DNA of 63,981 nucleotides from the NCBI GenBank assembly GCA_964485815.1, contig CAZAJX010000007.1, positions 1-63,981 of the forward strand, in the 5' to 3' direction. The position numbers and the translations under genes are program-made. Every line of letters starts with the position of its first letter. Position 1 is the first letter of the stretch. The DNA comes from SFLA01 sp964485815 (GTDB lineage Bacteria > Bacillota > Clostridia > Oscillospirales > CAG-382). The notes below the pieces were generated by a model. It was not told where the DNA came from. It worked only from the letters and a program-made list of their open reading frames with translations, and ran no database searches. Below, in pieces: positions 47,521 through 56,301 of the stretch.

Positions 47521-48462
47521 TTAAGGCTTGCAGATGCCGCAGGGGGAATATCCGTCGTCTATCAACTCTTCCCGCGTGCCCTCAAAGACCTGCTTGTTAT
47601 TTTCGCTTATCTTGCTTACCGAAGAGCAATCGGGATGATGAAACTTCTTCGAATTGGTGTTGAGAACGTAAGTGCTTGTCTGCTCCGTATCCGATTCTTC
47701 GCCTCCCGCTTCGCTAAGATAGCTTTCGCCGGTAGCGTAATCGATTTCTATACTCGGCTGTGCGTTGTATACGAACACGTTAAAGCAGATTCCCTCGCCC
47801 TCGTCCTCCACGGAATACCCTTCCATAAGAACACCGCGGCAAAGTAGGTCATCGCCCTCGAAAATGGGAGTAACACGGTACATAACGTGGTTGCCCGTTT
47901 CCTTTATATAGTCCGCAACCATATTTTCAAAGGGGAGCATTCCCGTTACGTTCATATATCTGGTGCCCGTAACAAGATTGTTTACGTTTGCGTTTTCACC
48001 CGTAAGCTGGTATCCGATCAGATGACAGCGGTTGTAAAGATACTTTCCGTCAACGCAATCGTATTTAACGGTGTGCCAGCCCGTGGGCTTTACCTGACCG
48101 ATACTGCCTCTGTCCTCGGTGGGCATAAGCTCCTTGCCGATACAGGCTGCGGTAACACCGCATCTGCCCAGTTCGTCAAGATCGCTGTAAAACTCGTAAG
48201 AATCCGCCACTATTTCGTCTGCGGTAAAATAAGGGGTGTTGCCGTTAACGGCGATATAAGGCTTATCGGAAAAAGCGGGGATATCTTCAAGAGAAAATCC
48301 GTCTTTGCCTATATCGGATACGGAAACTTCGGGCTTGACCGTATCGGAAACCTCCTGCGCGGGAACGGAATTATCCATAGGATGCGTTGTTCCCACGCAA
48401 GCGGAAAGGATCAGCGTTAACGAAAGCAGTAAAGCGGTAAACGCTGTTTTAAAATATTTCAT
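47521..48462 (-). CDS. Secreted DNA/RNA non-specific endonuclease
   Basis: 313 residues. Lipobox ILSAC (Cys22). A beta-beta-alpha-metal nuclease domain of the EndA/DNA-entry type: GQVKPTGWHTVKYD, then YNRCHLIGYQLTGENANVNN with the catalytic His in RCHLIG and a metal-binding Asn. The C-terminus (about 262-313) has the Cys/His module VLNTNSKKFHHPDCSSVSKI ... SPCGICKP often attached to such nucleases. It likely digests extracellular DNA or takes part in uptake. It overlaps the BirA-fusion gene by 4 bases. Confidence 0.88.
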   Translation of the reverse strand: MKYFKTAFTALLLSLTLILSACVGTTHPMDNSVPAQEVSDTVKPEVSVSDIGKDGFSLEDIPAFSDKPYIAVNGNTPYFTADEIVADSYEFYSDLDELGRCGVTAACIGKELMPTEDRGSIGQVKPTGWHTVKYDCVDGKYLYNRCHLIGYQLTGENANVNNLVTGTRYMNVTGMLPFENMVADYIKETGNHVMYRVTPIFEGDDLLCRGVLMEGYSVEDEGEGICFNVFVYNAQPSIEIDYATGESYLSEAGGEESDTEQTSTYVLNTNSKKFHHPDCSSVSKISENNKQVFEGTREELIDDGYSPCGICKP

Positions 48463-49589
48463 TTTTCAAAAACCTCTTTTGTAATCTTTTCGTGAGAGCT
48501 TCCCTCAAATTCACATACGGAAACCGATTTAAAGCCTTCCTCGGCAAAATCAATATCCAGAGTAAGGTCTGCGGGATAATCTCTGTTCCAAAAGTAAACG
48601 GTTATTTTGTTCGTGCTGTCCAAAAACTCCTTTATCCCTCTGTCCTCAACGAACAAAACGGTGTTTTCGCTTACGGTGTCGGACATTATCTCATAAGGAA
48701 TCTCCGCACCCGATATAAGCTTTTCGGAGAAGGGGAAGATAGTAAGATTACCTTTAAGGTTGTTCTTTATATCCTCCAGCACCTTGCTGTCGCGGCTCTG
48801 GCGGCGGTTATTAAACAGCATACCTTTGTTGTTATCAAGACAGAGCACCAACTCCATACCGCTATCCCTCGTTTCTTTCAGTCTTACGGAAATTTCGCCC
48901 GTTCGCAGCACTTCGGTCTTGGTTCCGAAGTCCACTATCAGACCGCACTCTCCGTCAATATCCTTGGCAAAGCCCGAAACCTTTTCGCTTCCGCGGATAA
49001 TGTATATCTCTTTGCCGATAACAACGCTTTTTTCTCTGTATTCGTTTACAAAGCTTTCGGGGCGGGGGTACAGGCTCAATATTCGGTTTGCGATCTCCAC
49101 AGCGAGATCAATCTTTTCGTCCGCCGTAAGGCATACGCCCAGATGGGTGGCAATATCCTTTATCTCTTCGGGAAATCCTCCCTCGGGGGCAGCAAGGTTT
49201 ATACCTATTCCCAATATAACGGCTGCGGGCTTTTCTCCTCCGTCAAAAACGGATTCCGCCAGTATTCCGCAAACCTTTTTGCCGTCTTTTATAATATCGT
49301 TTACCCACTTTATTCCGCAGGGCATACCGAACTTTTCCTCAATCACCTGCGTTACAGCAACTGCCGCGGCAGAGGTTATAAGGGAAAAACTGTCTTTTTC
49401 CGGCTTCAAAAGCAGGCTCATATACAATCCGCCGCTTTTGGAAACAAAGCTTCTGCCCATTCGCCCTTTGCCCGCCGTCTGCTCGCCTGCAACGACGGTA
49501 AGCCCTTCGGGAGCGTTTTTTACGTATTCCCGCAGTGCTTTGTTGGTGGAATCCACCGTGGGGTAATATAAAATATCAGATCTGTTCAT
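48459..49589 (-). CDS. birA: BirA biotin-protein ligase fused to an RNase Z-like-named domain
   Basis: 376 residues from ATG 49589; the longer frame upstream lies in the yfhO end and is not used. Residues 1-240 are biotin ligase: STNKALREY, GKGRMGRS (40-47), KWVND (94-98), GIGINL, with no N-terminal DNA-binding domain. Residues 245-376 match a separate Clostridial protein often labelled ribonuclease Z (LCLDNNKGMLFNNRRQSRDS, then YFWNRDYPADLTLDI, GSSHEKITKE). The frame is continuous, but ATG 48857 with GAGGG at 8 bases could also start that second part alone. Confidence 0.85.
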   Translation of the reverse strand: MNRSDILYYPTVDSTNKALREYVKNAPEGLTVVAGEQTAGKGRMGRSFVSKSGGLYMSLLLKPEKDSFSLITSAAAVAVTQVIEEKFGMPCGIKWVNDIIKDGKKVCGILAESVFDGGEKPAAVILGIGINLAAPEGGFPEEIKDIATHLGVCLTADEKIDLAVEIANRILSLYPRPESFVNEYREKSVVIGKEIYIIRGSEKVSGFAKDIDGECGLIVDFGTKTEVLRTGEISVRLKETRDSGMELVLCLDNNKGMLFNNRRQSRDSKVLEDIKNNLKGNLTIFPFSEKLISGAEIPYEIMSDTVSENTVLFVEDRGIKEFLDSTNKITVYFWNRDYPADLTLDIDFAEEGFKSVSVCEFEGSSHEKITKEVFEK

Positions 49590-52053
49590 AGTAATCTTCC
49601 GTAAGCATACAGCCCTTTTTCTCTTTACGGGTATATTTGGAAATAAGCAGATATACGCCCAGAATGAGGGCACCGCCAAGGGTAACCAACGCGCCCGTGG
49701 AGAAGCCGGGGGTGTGGTAAGTGAATTCGATTTGGTTTTCGCCCGCTTCACATTCCACTGCCATAAATCCGTAGGTTACGGTGTTAATGTCCGCAGCCTT
49801 GCCGTTTACGGTTGCCGTCCAGCCTCTGTCCGCAGGGACGGAGAAGAATACCACGTTGGGTTTATCGAGAGTAATGCTTGCTTTAAAGCCCTTGGAATCG
49901 TACTCAAACTCATCACATGTGGTTTCCTGTCTTTCAAGCACGCTGTCCTTGTAGGTGGATTCACCGGATTTCGCGCCGTCAACAAACTTTACTTCGTTCA
50001 TAAACTTCGAGTAGTAATCCGCCATATCGTCGGGCACTACAAGATAGGTGCAAAGCAGGGAGTGGCGCACGGATTTTGTGTACTTTTCAAATTCGCTTTC
50101 CACCATAAATTCATCGTAGGTGAAGCCCATATTAAGGTAATATTCGTTTTCGTAAATGGCAAAACCGTTCTGGGTGTCCTTGTATACGAATCCCACGGTG
50201 TTGTGTTTGTCCTTTTTGCCTTCAACGATAAAGGAATACTTAACGGAAAGGAACGCCTTGAGTCCGTATTTACTTGCCTCCGCTCTGCTTCCCACGGAAC
50301 GGGATACGCCCACCATAGGATAGAACTTCATTATAGAACCGGGAACTATGGTGTTAAAGCATTCCACACCGGGATAACCCCAGTAAAGACTCAGGTTATC
50401 AAGGGTGGATATACTGCTTGAACGGTAAAAATCGGTACGGTAAAATTCTTCCTCGGGGTCCTCCAGCTCAACCTCGCCGTTAATGGCTTGACCGATAAGG
50501 AAATCCGAAGAGTATGAATGGCATTTGCCGTAAATAATGTGGTTTATGCCGTATACGCAGATAATTATTCCCGCCATTATCAAAGCGATCTTGCCTTCCT
50601 TAGCGGTTCCCCGTACGTATTTTATAAAATACCATACCATCCCCAAAGAGATGACGGTTATAAGAATGGTTACCCAATATCTGTCAAAGAACTGGGTGGA
50701 GGACATAGTGGTTTTTCCGTCCTCGGTGGTCCAGCAAAATCCTACGGGAATAGCGATAGCGGCGCACAGCAGTGAGTGGAGCCATATGCTTCCGTTCCAG
50801 TTGGTCTTCAGGTCATCCAATGCAACCACGGTTGCAACAACAAACATCAGCACAAGCATATATACCCAACGGGCGTAATAAGAGGTGTTGAAAAGGAAGA
50901 ACGCAGAGTTGAGCACTGGAACAAGACAGCACACCGTAAGGAATGCGCACAAAACCTTAAGCCATGTGCCCTGCTTTTTCCGCTTGAAGAAAGCGAATAC
51001 GCCCGTAAGACCGAACATAGGTATCCAAGCCGCGTTGGAAGCCCAGCGGGTTTCGTGTCCGTAATAAAAATTGGTACGGGACGCAATATCCGGCGGGAAG
51101 AAAAGACTCTGGAGAATATGTCCGTATCTCTTGGTGTAAAGAGTAATTTCCTTTCCGAAAAAGCCGAATGTAATGCCTCCGTCGGACTTTTGCCAGAAGA
51201 GCGCATCAGCCAGATTATCGTATCCTACTCTGTCAAGACGGGGGTTGTCCATTACTCCCACCGCCGCAGGCAGGAACAGTATGGCGGAAAGAAGCACGCC
51301 CACTACCGATTCAAACGCCATAAGCAGGAACTTTTTAAAGGTTATCTTAAAGTTTTTATCAAAAATTCTTATAAGGAAATAAATAATGCAGAATACAACT
51401 TGTCCCGCAAACATAAAGTAATTGCACATTGCGTTTACGGCAACAGCCAAAGCAAATATGCCCCGTCTGTCATTCTGGACAAGCTCCTCCATACCGATCA
51501 GCAGGAGAGGGAAGAGTACCACTACCTCGTGGAACTGGTTAAAGAAGGTGTTGTATATCTGGAATCCGCAGAATGCGTACAGTAATCCGCCGAGGACTGC
51601 GTAGTCCTGCTTTTTAACGAATCTTTTTAAATAGGTGTATGCAACCAGAGAAGCACAGCCGTATTTAAGAATATATATGGGCGCCATAAGATAAGGAGCC
51701 CAGCTTGAAGGGAACAGGCACATCAGCCAGAAGAAAGGCGAACCCAAAAGGTAATAGGAATAAGTGCCCGTAAAGTTCGCGCCCAGATCGGTAAGCCAGT
51801 CCCAACGCAGAGAGCCGCTCCGCACCATTTCAACGCAGTGCTGGTAAAAAGGTATCTGTTGTGCGTTATAATCTCCGAAATAGAGGAATATAGGATGTCC
51901 CGTTCCTACCCATTCATATATAACAAAAGGAAGCATAATAATACTTCCCAGCAGAATTGCGTAAAAGAAAGCTTTTTTATAATATGTGTATTTACCGCCC
52001 TTTTTGGGGGAGGGAATATCAATTGTGTTGTTAATTTTTGTTGCGCTGTCCAT
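49576..52053 (-). CDS. YfhO-family membrane glycosyltransferase-like protein
   Basis: 825 residues from the second ATG (52053; 8 bases after GGAGGT), with ATG 52059 too close to it. About 12 membrane helices and a large extracellular loop with YWGYPGVECFNTIVPG and a C-terminal beta domain ending in SVPADRGWTATVNGKAADIN then a last helix. YfhO proteins have the GT-C fold and in Bacillus help glycosylate lipoteichoic acid. It overlaps the birA start by 14 bases. The promoter is at 52077-52105, divergent from the tRNA promoter. Confidence 0.9.
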   Translation of the reverse strand: MDSATKINNTIDIPSPKKGGKYTYYKKAFFYAILLGSIIMLPFVIYEWVGTGHPIFLYFGDYNAQQIPFYQHCVEMVRSGSLRWDWLTDLGANFTGTYSYYLLGSPFFWLMCLFPSSWAPYLMAPIYILKYGCASLVAYTYLKRFVKKQDYAVLGGLLYAFCGFQIYNTFFNQFHEVVVLFPLLLIGMEELVQNDRRGIFALAVAVNAMCNYFMFAGQVVFCIIYFLIRIFDKNFKITFKKFLLMAFESVVGVLLSAILFLPAAVGVMDNPRLDRVGYDNLADALFWQKSDGGITFGFFGKEITLYTKRYGHILQSLFFPPDIASRTNFYYGHETRWASNAAWIPMFGLTGVFAFFKRKKQGTWLKVLCAFLTVCCLVPVLNSAFFLFNTSYYARWVYMLVLMFVVATVVALDDLKTNWNGSIWLHSLLCAAIAIPVGFCWTTEDGKTTMSSTQFFDRYWVTILITVISLGMVWYFIKYVRGTAKEGKIALIMAGIIICVYGINHIIYGKCHSYSSDFLIGQAINGEVELEDPEEEFYRTDFYRSSSISTLDNLSLYWGYPGVECFNTIVPGSIMKFYPMVGVSRSVGSRAEASKYGLKAFLSVKYSFIVEGKKDKHNTVGFVYKDTQNGFAIYENEYYLNMGFTYDEFMVESEFEKYTKSVRHSLLCTYLVVPDDMADYYSKFMNEVKFVDGAKSGESTYKDSVLERQETTCDEFEYDSKGFKASITLDKPNVVFFSVPADRGWTATVNGKAADINTVTYGFMAVECEAGENQIEFTYHTPGFSTGALVTLGGALILGVYLLISKYTRKEKKGCMLTEDYYEQI

Positions 52054-52076
52054 AATCATTTACCTCCGCTGTGTCC

Positions 52077-52105
52077 ATTTTACAACACGGTGTAAAAATT
52101 GTCAA
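52077..52105 (-). promoter_or_regulatory. Sigma-A promoter of yfhO-birA-nuclease
   Basis: Minus strand TTGACA (complement of 52100-52105), 17-bp spacer, TAAAAT (complement of 52077-52082). Confidence 0.75.
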
Positions 52106-52124
52106 TAAAAAATAAAAAAACCTC

Positions 52125-52154
52125 TTGACAAGAACAGACAAGGTGTGTTATAAT
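52125..52154 (+). promoter_or_regulatory. Promoter of the Thr-Tyr tRNA operon
   Basis: TTGACA (52125-52130), 18-bp spacer, TATAAT (52149-52154); tRNA-Thr begins 26 bases later. Confidence 0.85.
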
Positions 52155-52180
52155 TACGCCCGTCGCAAACAGTTGCATTT

Positions 52181-52255
52181 GCTGGTGTGGCTCAACGGTA
52201 GAGCAGCTGATTTGTAATCAGCAGGTTGGGGGTTCGATTCCCTTCACCAGCTCCA
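52181..52255 (+). tRNA. tRNA-Thr(TGT)
   Basis: Acceptor GCTGGTG / CACCAGC, anticodon TGT in loop TTTGTAA, T-loop GGTTCGATTCC, CCA encoded (52253-52255). Confidence 0.95.
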
Positions 52256-52265
52256 AATTTTATAT

Positions 52266-52350
52266 GGGGGAATTCCCGAGCGGCCAAAGGGGGCAGACTG
52301 TAAATCTGTTGTCAGTGACTTCGGTGGTCCGAATCCACCTTCCCCCACCA
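52266..52350 (+). tRNA. tRNA-Tyr(GTA)
   Basis: Acceptor GGGGGAA / TTCCCCC, anticodon GTA in loop CTGTAAA, long variable arm (class II), CCA encoded (52348-52350). It lies 10 bases after tRNA-Thr. Confidence 0.95.
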
Positions 52351-52382
52351 AAAAACGACTTGCAAAGCAAGTCGTTTTTTTA
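52351..52382 (+). terminator. Terminator of the tRNA pair
   Basis: AAAAACGACTTGC pairs with GCAAGTCGTTTTT, then T run. Confidence 0.9.
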
Positions 52383-52383
52383 T

Positions 52384-52529
52384 CCAAGCCGCAGGCTTGG
52401 TATATCATCACGCGTCAGCGTGTATATCATCGGCCGAAGGCTGTATCTTCTGCGGCTTGATGATATACAATGATTCGCATTGATGATATACCGCAACAAG
52501 TTGCGGATGATATACACGGCTTTGCCGTG
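52384..52529. repeat. Array of six hairpins with conserved 9-base spacers
   Basis: Hairpins CCAAGCC/GGCTTGG (52384-52400), CACGC/GCGTG (52409-52422), CGGCC/GGCTG (52431-52443), CAATG/CATTG (52468-52482), CCGCAAC/GTTGCGG (52491-52506) and CACGGC/GCCGTG (52515-52529). Spacers are TATATCATC twice on the left and its exact reverse complement GATGATATA three times on the right. AAGCCGCAG (52386-52394) can also pair with CTGCGGCTT (52450-52458). Hairpin sequences differ while spacers are constant. The 277-base stretch to the next gene holds this, a terminator at 52558, and nothing else. Confidence 0.85.
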
Positions 52530-52557
52530 ATTAACACGCTACCCCTACAAATATCCC

Positions 52558-52590
52558 AAAAAAGCAAGAGGATCTCTTGCTTTTTTGCGT
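52558..52590. terminator. Terminator-like hairpin
   Basis: AAAAAAGCAAGAG pairs with CTCTTGCTTTTTT around a GAT loop. No gene directly upstream, so it may end read-through from the array. Confidence 0.75.
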
Positions 52591-52659
52591 TTATATGCTA
52601 TAATGTTACAGGTACGTTATCTCCCTTTTCTTTATCAAAGTCGCAAAGGAGAATTTGTG

Positions 52660-53415
52660 TTGAAAAGAATTATCGGCTTTATACTTGTGTGTATTATAAT
52701 CTTTTCCGTCCTCGGCGTTACCGCTCTTGCGGCAGATGAAAACGGGCTTATGGGCTTTTCCACCTCATTGCTCCGCGCAGGCGGAGGAGGTGGCGGAGGC
52801 GGGGCCGGAAGCACCCACCACTCGACTTCAAGCCGTCCGAAAACCGTTGGAGAAACCGTTTTGGGATACGTATTACTGCCCTTTGCCGTGTTTTCTTCTT
52901 CCATTATCTTCTATTTGCAAATTACAAGATGGTCGCGGAGATCAAAAAAGCTGATGAAGCAAATGATGAAGCGGGACACAGCGTGGAAATACGAAAACAT
53001 ACTCGTCGCCGTAAGCGAAAGCTACTATGCTATCCAAAACGCCTGGACGAATATGGATATGACGCCCGCCGCACAGTATTTGACTCCCGAATTGTTCGAT
53101 GAATTTCAGACTCAGCTTGGCTGGATGGAATACAGAAACGAGCGGAACGTTCTGGAAAATATTGAGCTTTTAAAGGCGCTTCCCGTTGCGGTGTATGACG
53201 ATACGGATAATTCCCGCGATTACGTGTGGATATACATAAAGGGCAGAATGGTGGATTATACCGTAAATACCCAAACACAGCAGAGAATAAGCGGCAAGCC
53301 TTTTTCCGAATCCTTTGTGGAATTCTGGCAGTTTACCCGTAATGATGACGGAAAATGGATTTTAAACAAGATACTGCAAAAGAACGAAATAGGCGGTATT
53401 CCGTTTAATTATTAA
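52660..53415 (+). CDS. Tim44-like domain membrane protein
   Basis: 251 residues from TTG 52660 (AAGGAG 8-9 bases upstream; GTG 52657 is the alternative). Signal-like first helix (about 1-24), a poly-Gly and His/Ser stretch (RAGGGGGGGGAGSTHHSTSS), a second membrane helix, and a C-terminal Tim44-like domain (about 125-251: AVSESYYAIQNAWTNMDMTP, then VDYTVNTQTQQRISGKPFSE, FWQFTRNDDGKWILNKIL). Bacterial Tim44-like proteins fold like NTF2 and sit at the membrane; their function is not known. Confidence 0.75.
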   Translation: MKRIIGFILVCIIIFSVLGVTALAADENGLMGFSTSLLRAGGGGGGGGAGSTHHSTSSRPKTVGETVLGYVLLPFAVFSSSIIFYLQITRWSRRSKKLMKQMMKRDTAWKYENILVAVSESYYAIQNAWTNMDMTPAAQYLTPELFDEFQTQLGWMEYRNERNVLENIELLKALPVAVYDDTDNSRDYVWIYIKGRMVDYTVNTQTQQRISGKPFSESFVEFWQFTRNDDGKWILNKILQKNEIGGIPFNY

Positions 53416-53456
53416 TACTTGAAAAAGATCCGGGCTTTATACCCGAATCTTTATTT
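53416..53456 (+). terminator. Terminator after the Tim44-like gene
   Basis: AAGATCCGGGC pairs with CCCGAATCTT (one mismatch), then TATTTTTG, around 53424-53458. Confidence 0.65.
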
Positions 53457-53540
53457 TTGTCCCCTGTAATATTGAACTTTGCGCGAGGGTGTGCTATAAT
53501 TTGTTATCACTTTTTTAATTTTTCAAAGGCGGGCTTTGAT

Positions 53541-54431
53541 ATGCAAAAAGATATTTTCGGAAACGACCGTTACAAGGTCGGACTTCACATACACACAAAT
53601 TTATCCGACGGAAGATATCCTCCCGTGGAGGTTGCAAGAATATATAAAACCGCAGGGTTTGATGCCGTCGCTTTCACCGATCATTGGGTGTACGGTGAGG
53701 GCGGGGAGATAGACGGGCTTACCATCCTTTCCGGCTGTGAATATAATCTGGGGCATTACGATACCGCAGAGGGCGTTATACATATCGTGGGAGTGGGAAC
53801 AGACAAGAAGCCCGAGATATTCCGTGAAACCGCTTCACGTCAGGACGTGGTGGACGCCATAAAGCAAAACGGCGGTATAGCTATTTGGGCGCACCCCGCC
53901 TGGTCCCTCAATTCCTATAACGATACCAAGACCGTGTGCGGGTTTGACGGGGTGGAGATATACAATTCCGTTTCCGATGCGGGACAGAGCTGCAGACCTT
54001 ATTCCGGTTATTTTGTGGATGTTCTGGCTAATAACGGTGTTATTTATCCCATTATAGCCACGGACGATACCCATTTTTATAACGGCGAGGACGAAACCCG
54101 TTCGTATATAATGGTGAACGCAAAGTCAAACAGCGCAAACGATATAAAAGAAGCCATATTGAAACAGGATTTTTACGCCACCCAAGGTCCCGAGCTTCAT
54201 TTCAAACGGGACGGGGACGTTATCAAACTGGATTGCTCCGAGTGTGTTAAGATAAATATAGTTTCAAACATCACCTGGGTGCCCGACAGAGTGTTCAAGG
54301 GCGAAGCCCTCACCCACGCGGAATATCGCATAAAGCCGGGTGAAATATGGGTAAGAGCAGAGGTTATGGATAAAAACGGCAACTACGCCTGGAGCAACGT
54401 TATTGATTTAAAGACGGTGGATCGCCAATGA
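53541..54431 (+). CDS. PHP-domain metal-dependent phosphoesterase
   Basis: 296 residues from ATG 53541 (AAAGGCGGG upstream); an earlier in-frame ATG at 53457 has no ribosome site. PHP motifs in order: HIHTNLSDG, FTDHWVYGEG, SGCEYNL, IWAHPAW and TDDTHFY. These ligate up to three metals in enzymes that hydrolyse phosphate esters of nucleotides or small molecules. A short beta extension follows the PHP core. The substrate is not known. The end overlaps the DUF2809 gene by 4 bases. Confidence 0.85.
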   Translation: MQKDIFGNDRYKVGLHIHTNLSDGRYPPVEVARIYKTAGFDAVAFTDHWVYGEGGEIDGLTILSGCEYNLGHYDTAEGVIHIVGVGTDKKPEIFRETASRQDVVDAIKQNGGIAIWAHPAWSLNSYNDTKTVCGFDGVEIYNSVSDAGQSCRPYSGYFVDVLANNGVIYPIIATDDTHFYNGEDETRSYIMVNAKSNSANDIKEAILKQDFYATQGPELHFKRDGDVIKLDCSECVKINIVSNITWVPDRVFKGEALTHAEYRIKPGEIWVRAEVMDKNGNYAWSNVIDLKTVDRQ

Positions 54432-54811
54432 AAAAAGCGCGTTTAACGTATGCCGCATTGTTTTCGGTCATATTGCTTTTTGAGGTTTTGATAGCTCTGT
54501 TCGTAAGAGATGATTTTGTCCGTCCTTACGTGGGGGATATGCTTGTCACCCTGCTTATCTGTTGCTTTGTGCGTATCTTTTTCCCAACCGGCGTAAAGCT
54601 GTTACCGATATACGTATTTATCTTTGCATCTGCTGTGGAAGCGGGACAGTATTTCGATATGGTAAAGCTTTTGGGGCTTGAAAACAATACGTTTCTTTCC
54701 GTTTTGCTGGGCAGAACCTTTTCCCTCGCGGATATCTTTTGCTATGCCGCAGGATGCCTTGCGTTTTTCGGAATAGAAATGTGCTTACGGCGTTTTTGCA
54801 AAAATGAGTAA
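54428..54811 (+). CDS. DUF2809-family membrane protein
   Basis: 127 residues with four membrane helices. The family signature is in FVRPYVGDMLVTLLICCFVR and FASAVEAGQYFDMVKLLGLE, then LLGRTFSLADIFCYAAGCLA. DUF2809 proteins are small integral membrane proteins of unknown function. Coupled to the PHP gene by a 4-base overlap. Sequence and length are normal for the family. Confidence 0.85.
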   Translation: MKKARLTYAALFSVILLFEVLIALFVRDDFVRPYVGDMLVTLLICCFVRIFFPTGVKLLPIYVFIFASAVEAGQYFDMVKLLGLENNTFLSVLLGRTFSLADIFCYAAGCLAFFGIEMCLRRFCKNE

Positions 54812-54942
54812 GCGCTAAATTTCGGATTTTTAAGAACAACTGTAGCGAAATGAAAAAGTAACAGTCGTAAAAACGCAAGTAACAATCATTTTTGCCGTAT
54901 TTGTGCTATGATCATATCATCAAAACCCGCGGAGGTATGTAT

Positions 54943-55815
54943 ATGGAATTTAAAGAAAAACTCAAAAAAGCACGAAACGAGCAAAAAATATCACAGCAGG
55001 CGCTTGCCGATGCAATATTTGTAAGTCGAAGCGCAGTTGCTAAATGGGAATCGGGGCTTGGCGTACCGTGTGATGAATCGATGGACGCCCTTGAAAAATA
55101 CTTCGGAGTGGAGAAGAATTATTTTCTGACGGATATGCCCGACGAAGTTATCGTAACAAAAAATATCAAGATGCGTAAAGCAAAGGTAGTATTCGGCACT
55201 TTGGCTGGTGTGTCTGTGGCGATCGCTTCGGTTTTTCTCGTCGTCTTTATTTATCTTGTCAGCCCGATAATCGAAGCAACGTCGCTTTTGTATACCGAAT
55301 CTGTTACCGTGAACGGTTTTGAAATAGGTGTTAACAGAGTTGCAAATACCTGCTATGCAGCCGCTTACGAATGTACTGTATATACCGAAAGACTCGGAAT
55401 AACCATTCCCGATGAATATGACGGCATCCCGATAAAACGTATCGGAGGCTGTTACGGCAGAGGATTACCGCAGCCCTTTAGCATTTCTTTTGCGGATCTG
55501 TATATGAATGCACCGGAAGGTTCTGTATATGCATCCGTATTTACGGGGGACATTTCTCAATATACAATCGCGGACAAATATTCCGTTGTGGTTATTCCTG
55601 TCGTTTTGAATATCGGCGAAAATATCGAAACTATCGATTACGTTGATATGGACGTATACTATCCCCATGTTAACGATGACGGAAGCATAACGTTTTACCG
55701 CCCTGCTGTATACATAAATTGTTCCGAGAACAATAAGTTCTTTTATTCCAAAAACGGTAAGCTGTACGAAAAGAATACAAACAAACTCGTACATGATTTC
55801 GTTTACAGCGATTGA
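54943..55815 (+). CDS. XRE-type regulator with membrane span and outer domain
   Basis: 290 residues from ATG 54943 (GGAGGT 6-7 bases upstream; ATG 54937 abuts the site). Helix-turn-helix at the N-terminus (KKARNEQKISQQALADAIFV, SRSAVAKWESGLGVP), a membrane helix (about 88-110), then an extracellular domain of about 175 residues (YTESVTVNGFEIGVNRVANT ... DEYDGIPIKRIGG). Such proteins sense something outside and regulate DNA directly. The outer domain is not recognised. Monocistronic. Confidence 0.8.
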   Translation: MEFKEKLKKARNEQKISQQALADAIFVSRSAVAKWESGLGVPCDESMDALEKYFGVEKNYFLTDMPDEVIVTKNIKMRKAKVVFGTLAGVSVAIASVFLVVFIYLVSPIIEATSLLYTESVTVNGFEIGVNRVANTCYAAAYECTVYTERLGITIPDEYDGIPIKRIGGCYGRGLPQPFSISFADLYMNAPEGSVYASVFTGDISQYTIADKYSVVVIPVVLNIGENIETIDYVDMDVYYPHVNDDGSITFYRPAVYINCSENNKFFYSKNGKLYEKNTNKLVHDFVYSD

Positions 55816-55844
55816 GCTATATCGAAAATCTTCTTATATAACAA

Positions 55845-55922
55845 AAAATCCAAGTCTGCAGACTTGGATCAGACCGCTGACTTTATCTTTGTCAGCGGTC
55901 TGAACCGCCCGCTATGCGGGCG
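55845..55922. repeat. Three consecutive hairpins, including copy 2 of the 25-55 repeat
   Basis: ATCCAAGTCTG/CAGACTTGGAT (about 55847-55868); CAGACCGCTGAC/GTCAGCGGTCTG (55869-55901, same core as 25-55); CCGCCCG/CGGGCGG (55904-55922). They lie between the XRE gene and the mazG-like gene, convergent ends. Confidence 0.8.
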
Positions 55923-55949
55923 GATGATTATTCGTTGGATATATTGGGA

Positions 55950-56276
55950 TTACCAGCGCTTCATATTCTTTTCGAATTTTTTCGTATACGATTGCTTCAG
56001 TTCATCGGCGGTAATTCCGTAGCAAAGCATTACGTCATTATAATACATAAGGACATCAGCCATTTCTTCAACAAGATCCTTCCGCAGTTCCTCATCGCTT
56101 GCGGCTTTTTCTCCGCCGTGTTTCTTGACGATATCGATAACCTCGCCAATCTCACCGACCATCCAAAGCAGTTTATTCTGTCCGATCTCGGCGCAGATAG
56201 GTTCCCATTTGTGCTTGTACTTGTCTTGCAACTGCTTTTGCATTTCCTGCATTTCATTTATGCTGAAATCATTCAT
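55950..56276 (-). CDS. MazG-like nucleotide pyrophosphohydrolase
   Basis: 108 residues, all helical. Metal motifs GEIGEVIDIV (ExxE) and EEMADVLMYYNDV (ExxD) are those of the MazG/all-alpha NTP pyrophosphohydrolase fold, here a single-domain form with KWEPICAEIGQNKLLWMVGE. It would hydrolyse a nucleoside triphosphate to monophosphate and PPi, a house-cleaning role. It follows the radical SAM gene with 25 bases between them and likely shares its transcript. Confidence 0.85.
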   Translation of the reverse strand: MNDFSINEMQEMQKQLQDKYKHKWEPICAEIGQNKLLWMVGEIGEVIDIVKKHGGEKAASDEELRKDLVEEMADVLMYYNDVMLCYGITADELKQSYTKKFEKNMKRW

Positions 56277-56301
56277 TTTTCGTTCCTCGCCGTTATCTTT
56301 T

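Noticed and set aside
52384..52529. CRISPR array
   Set aside because: The constant parts are only 9 bases and invert midway, the variable parts are palindromes, and no cas gene is near.
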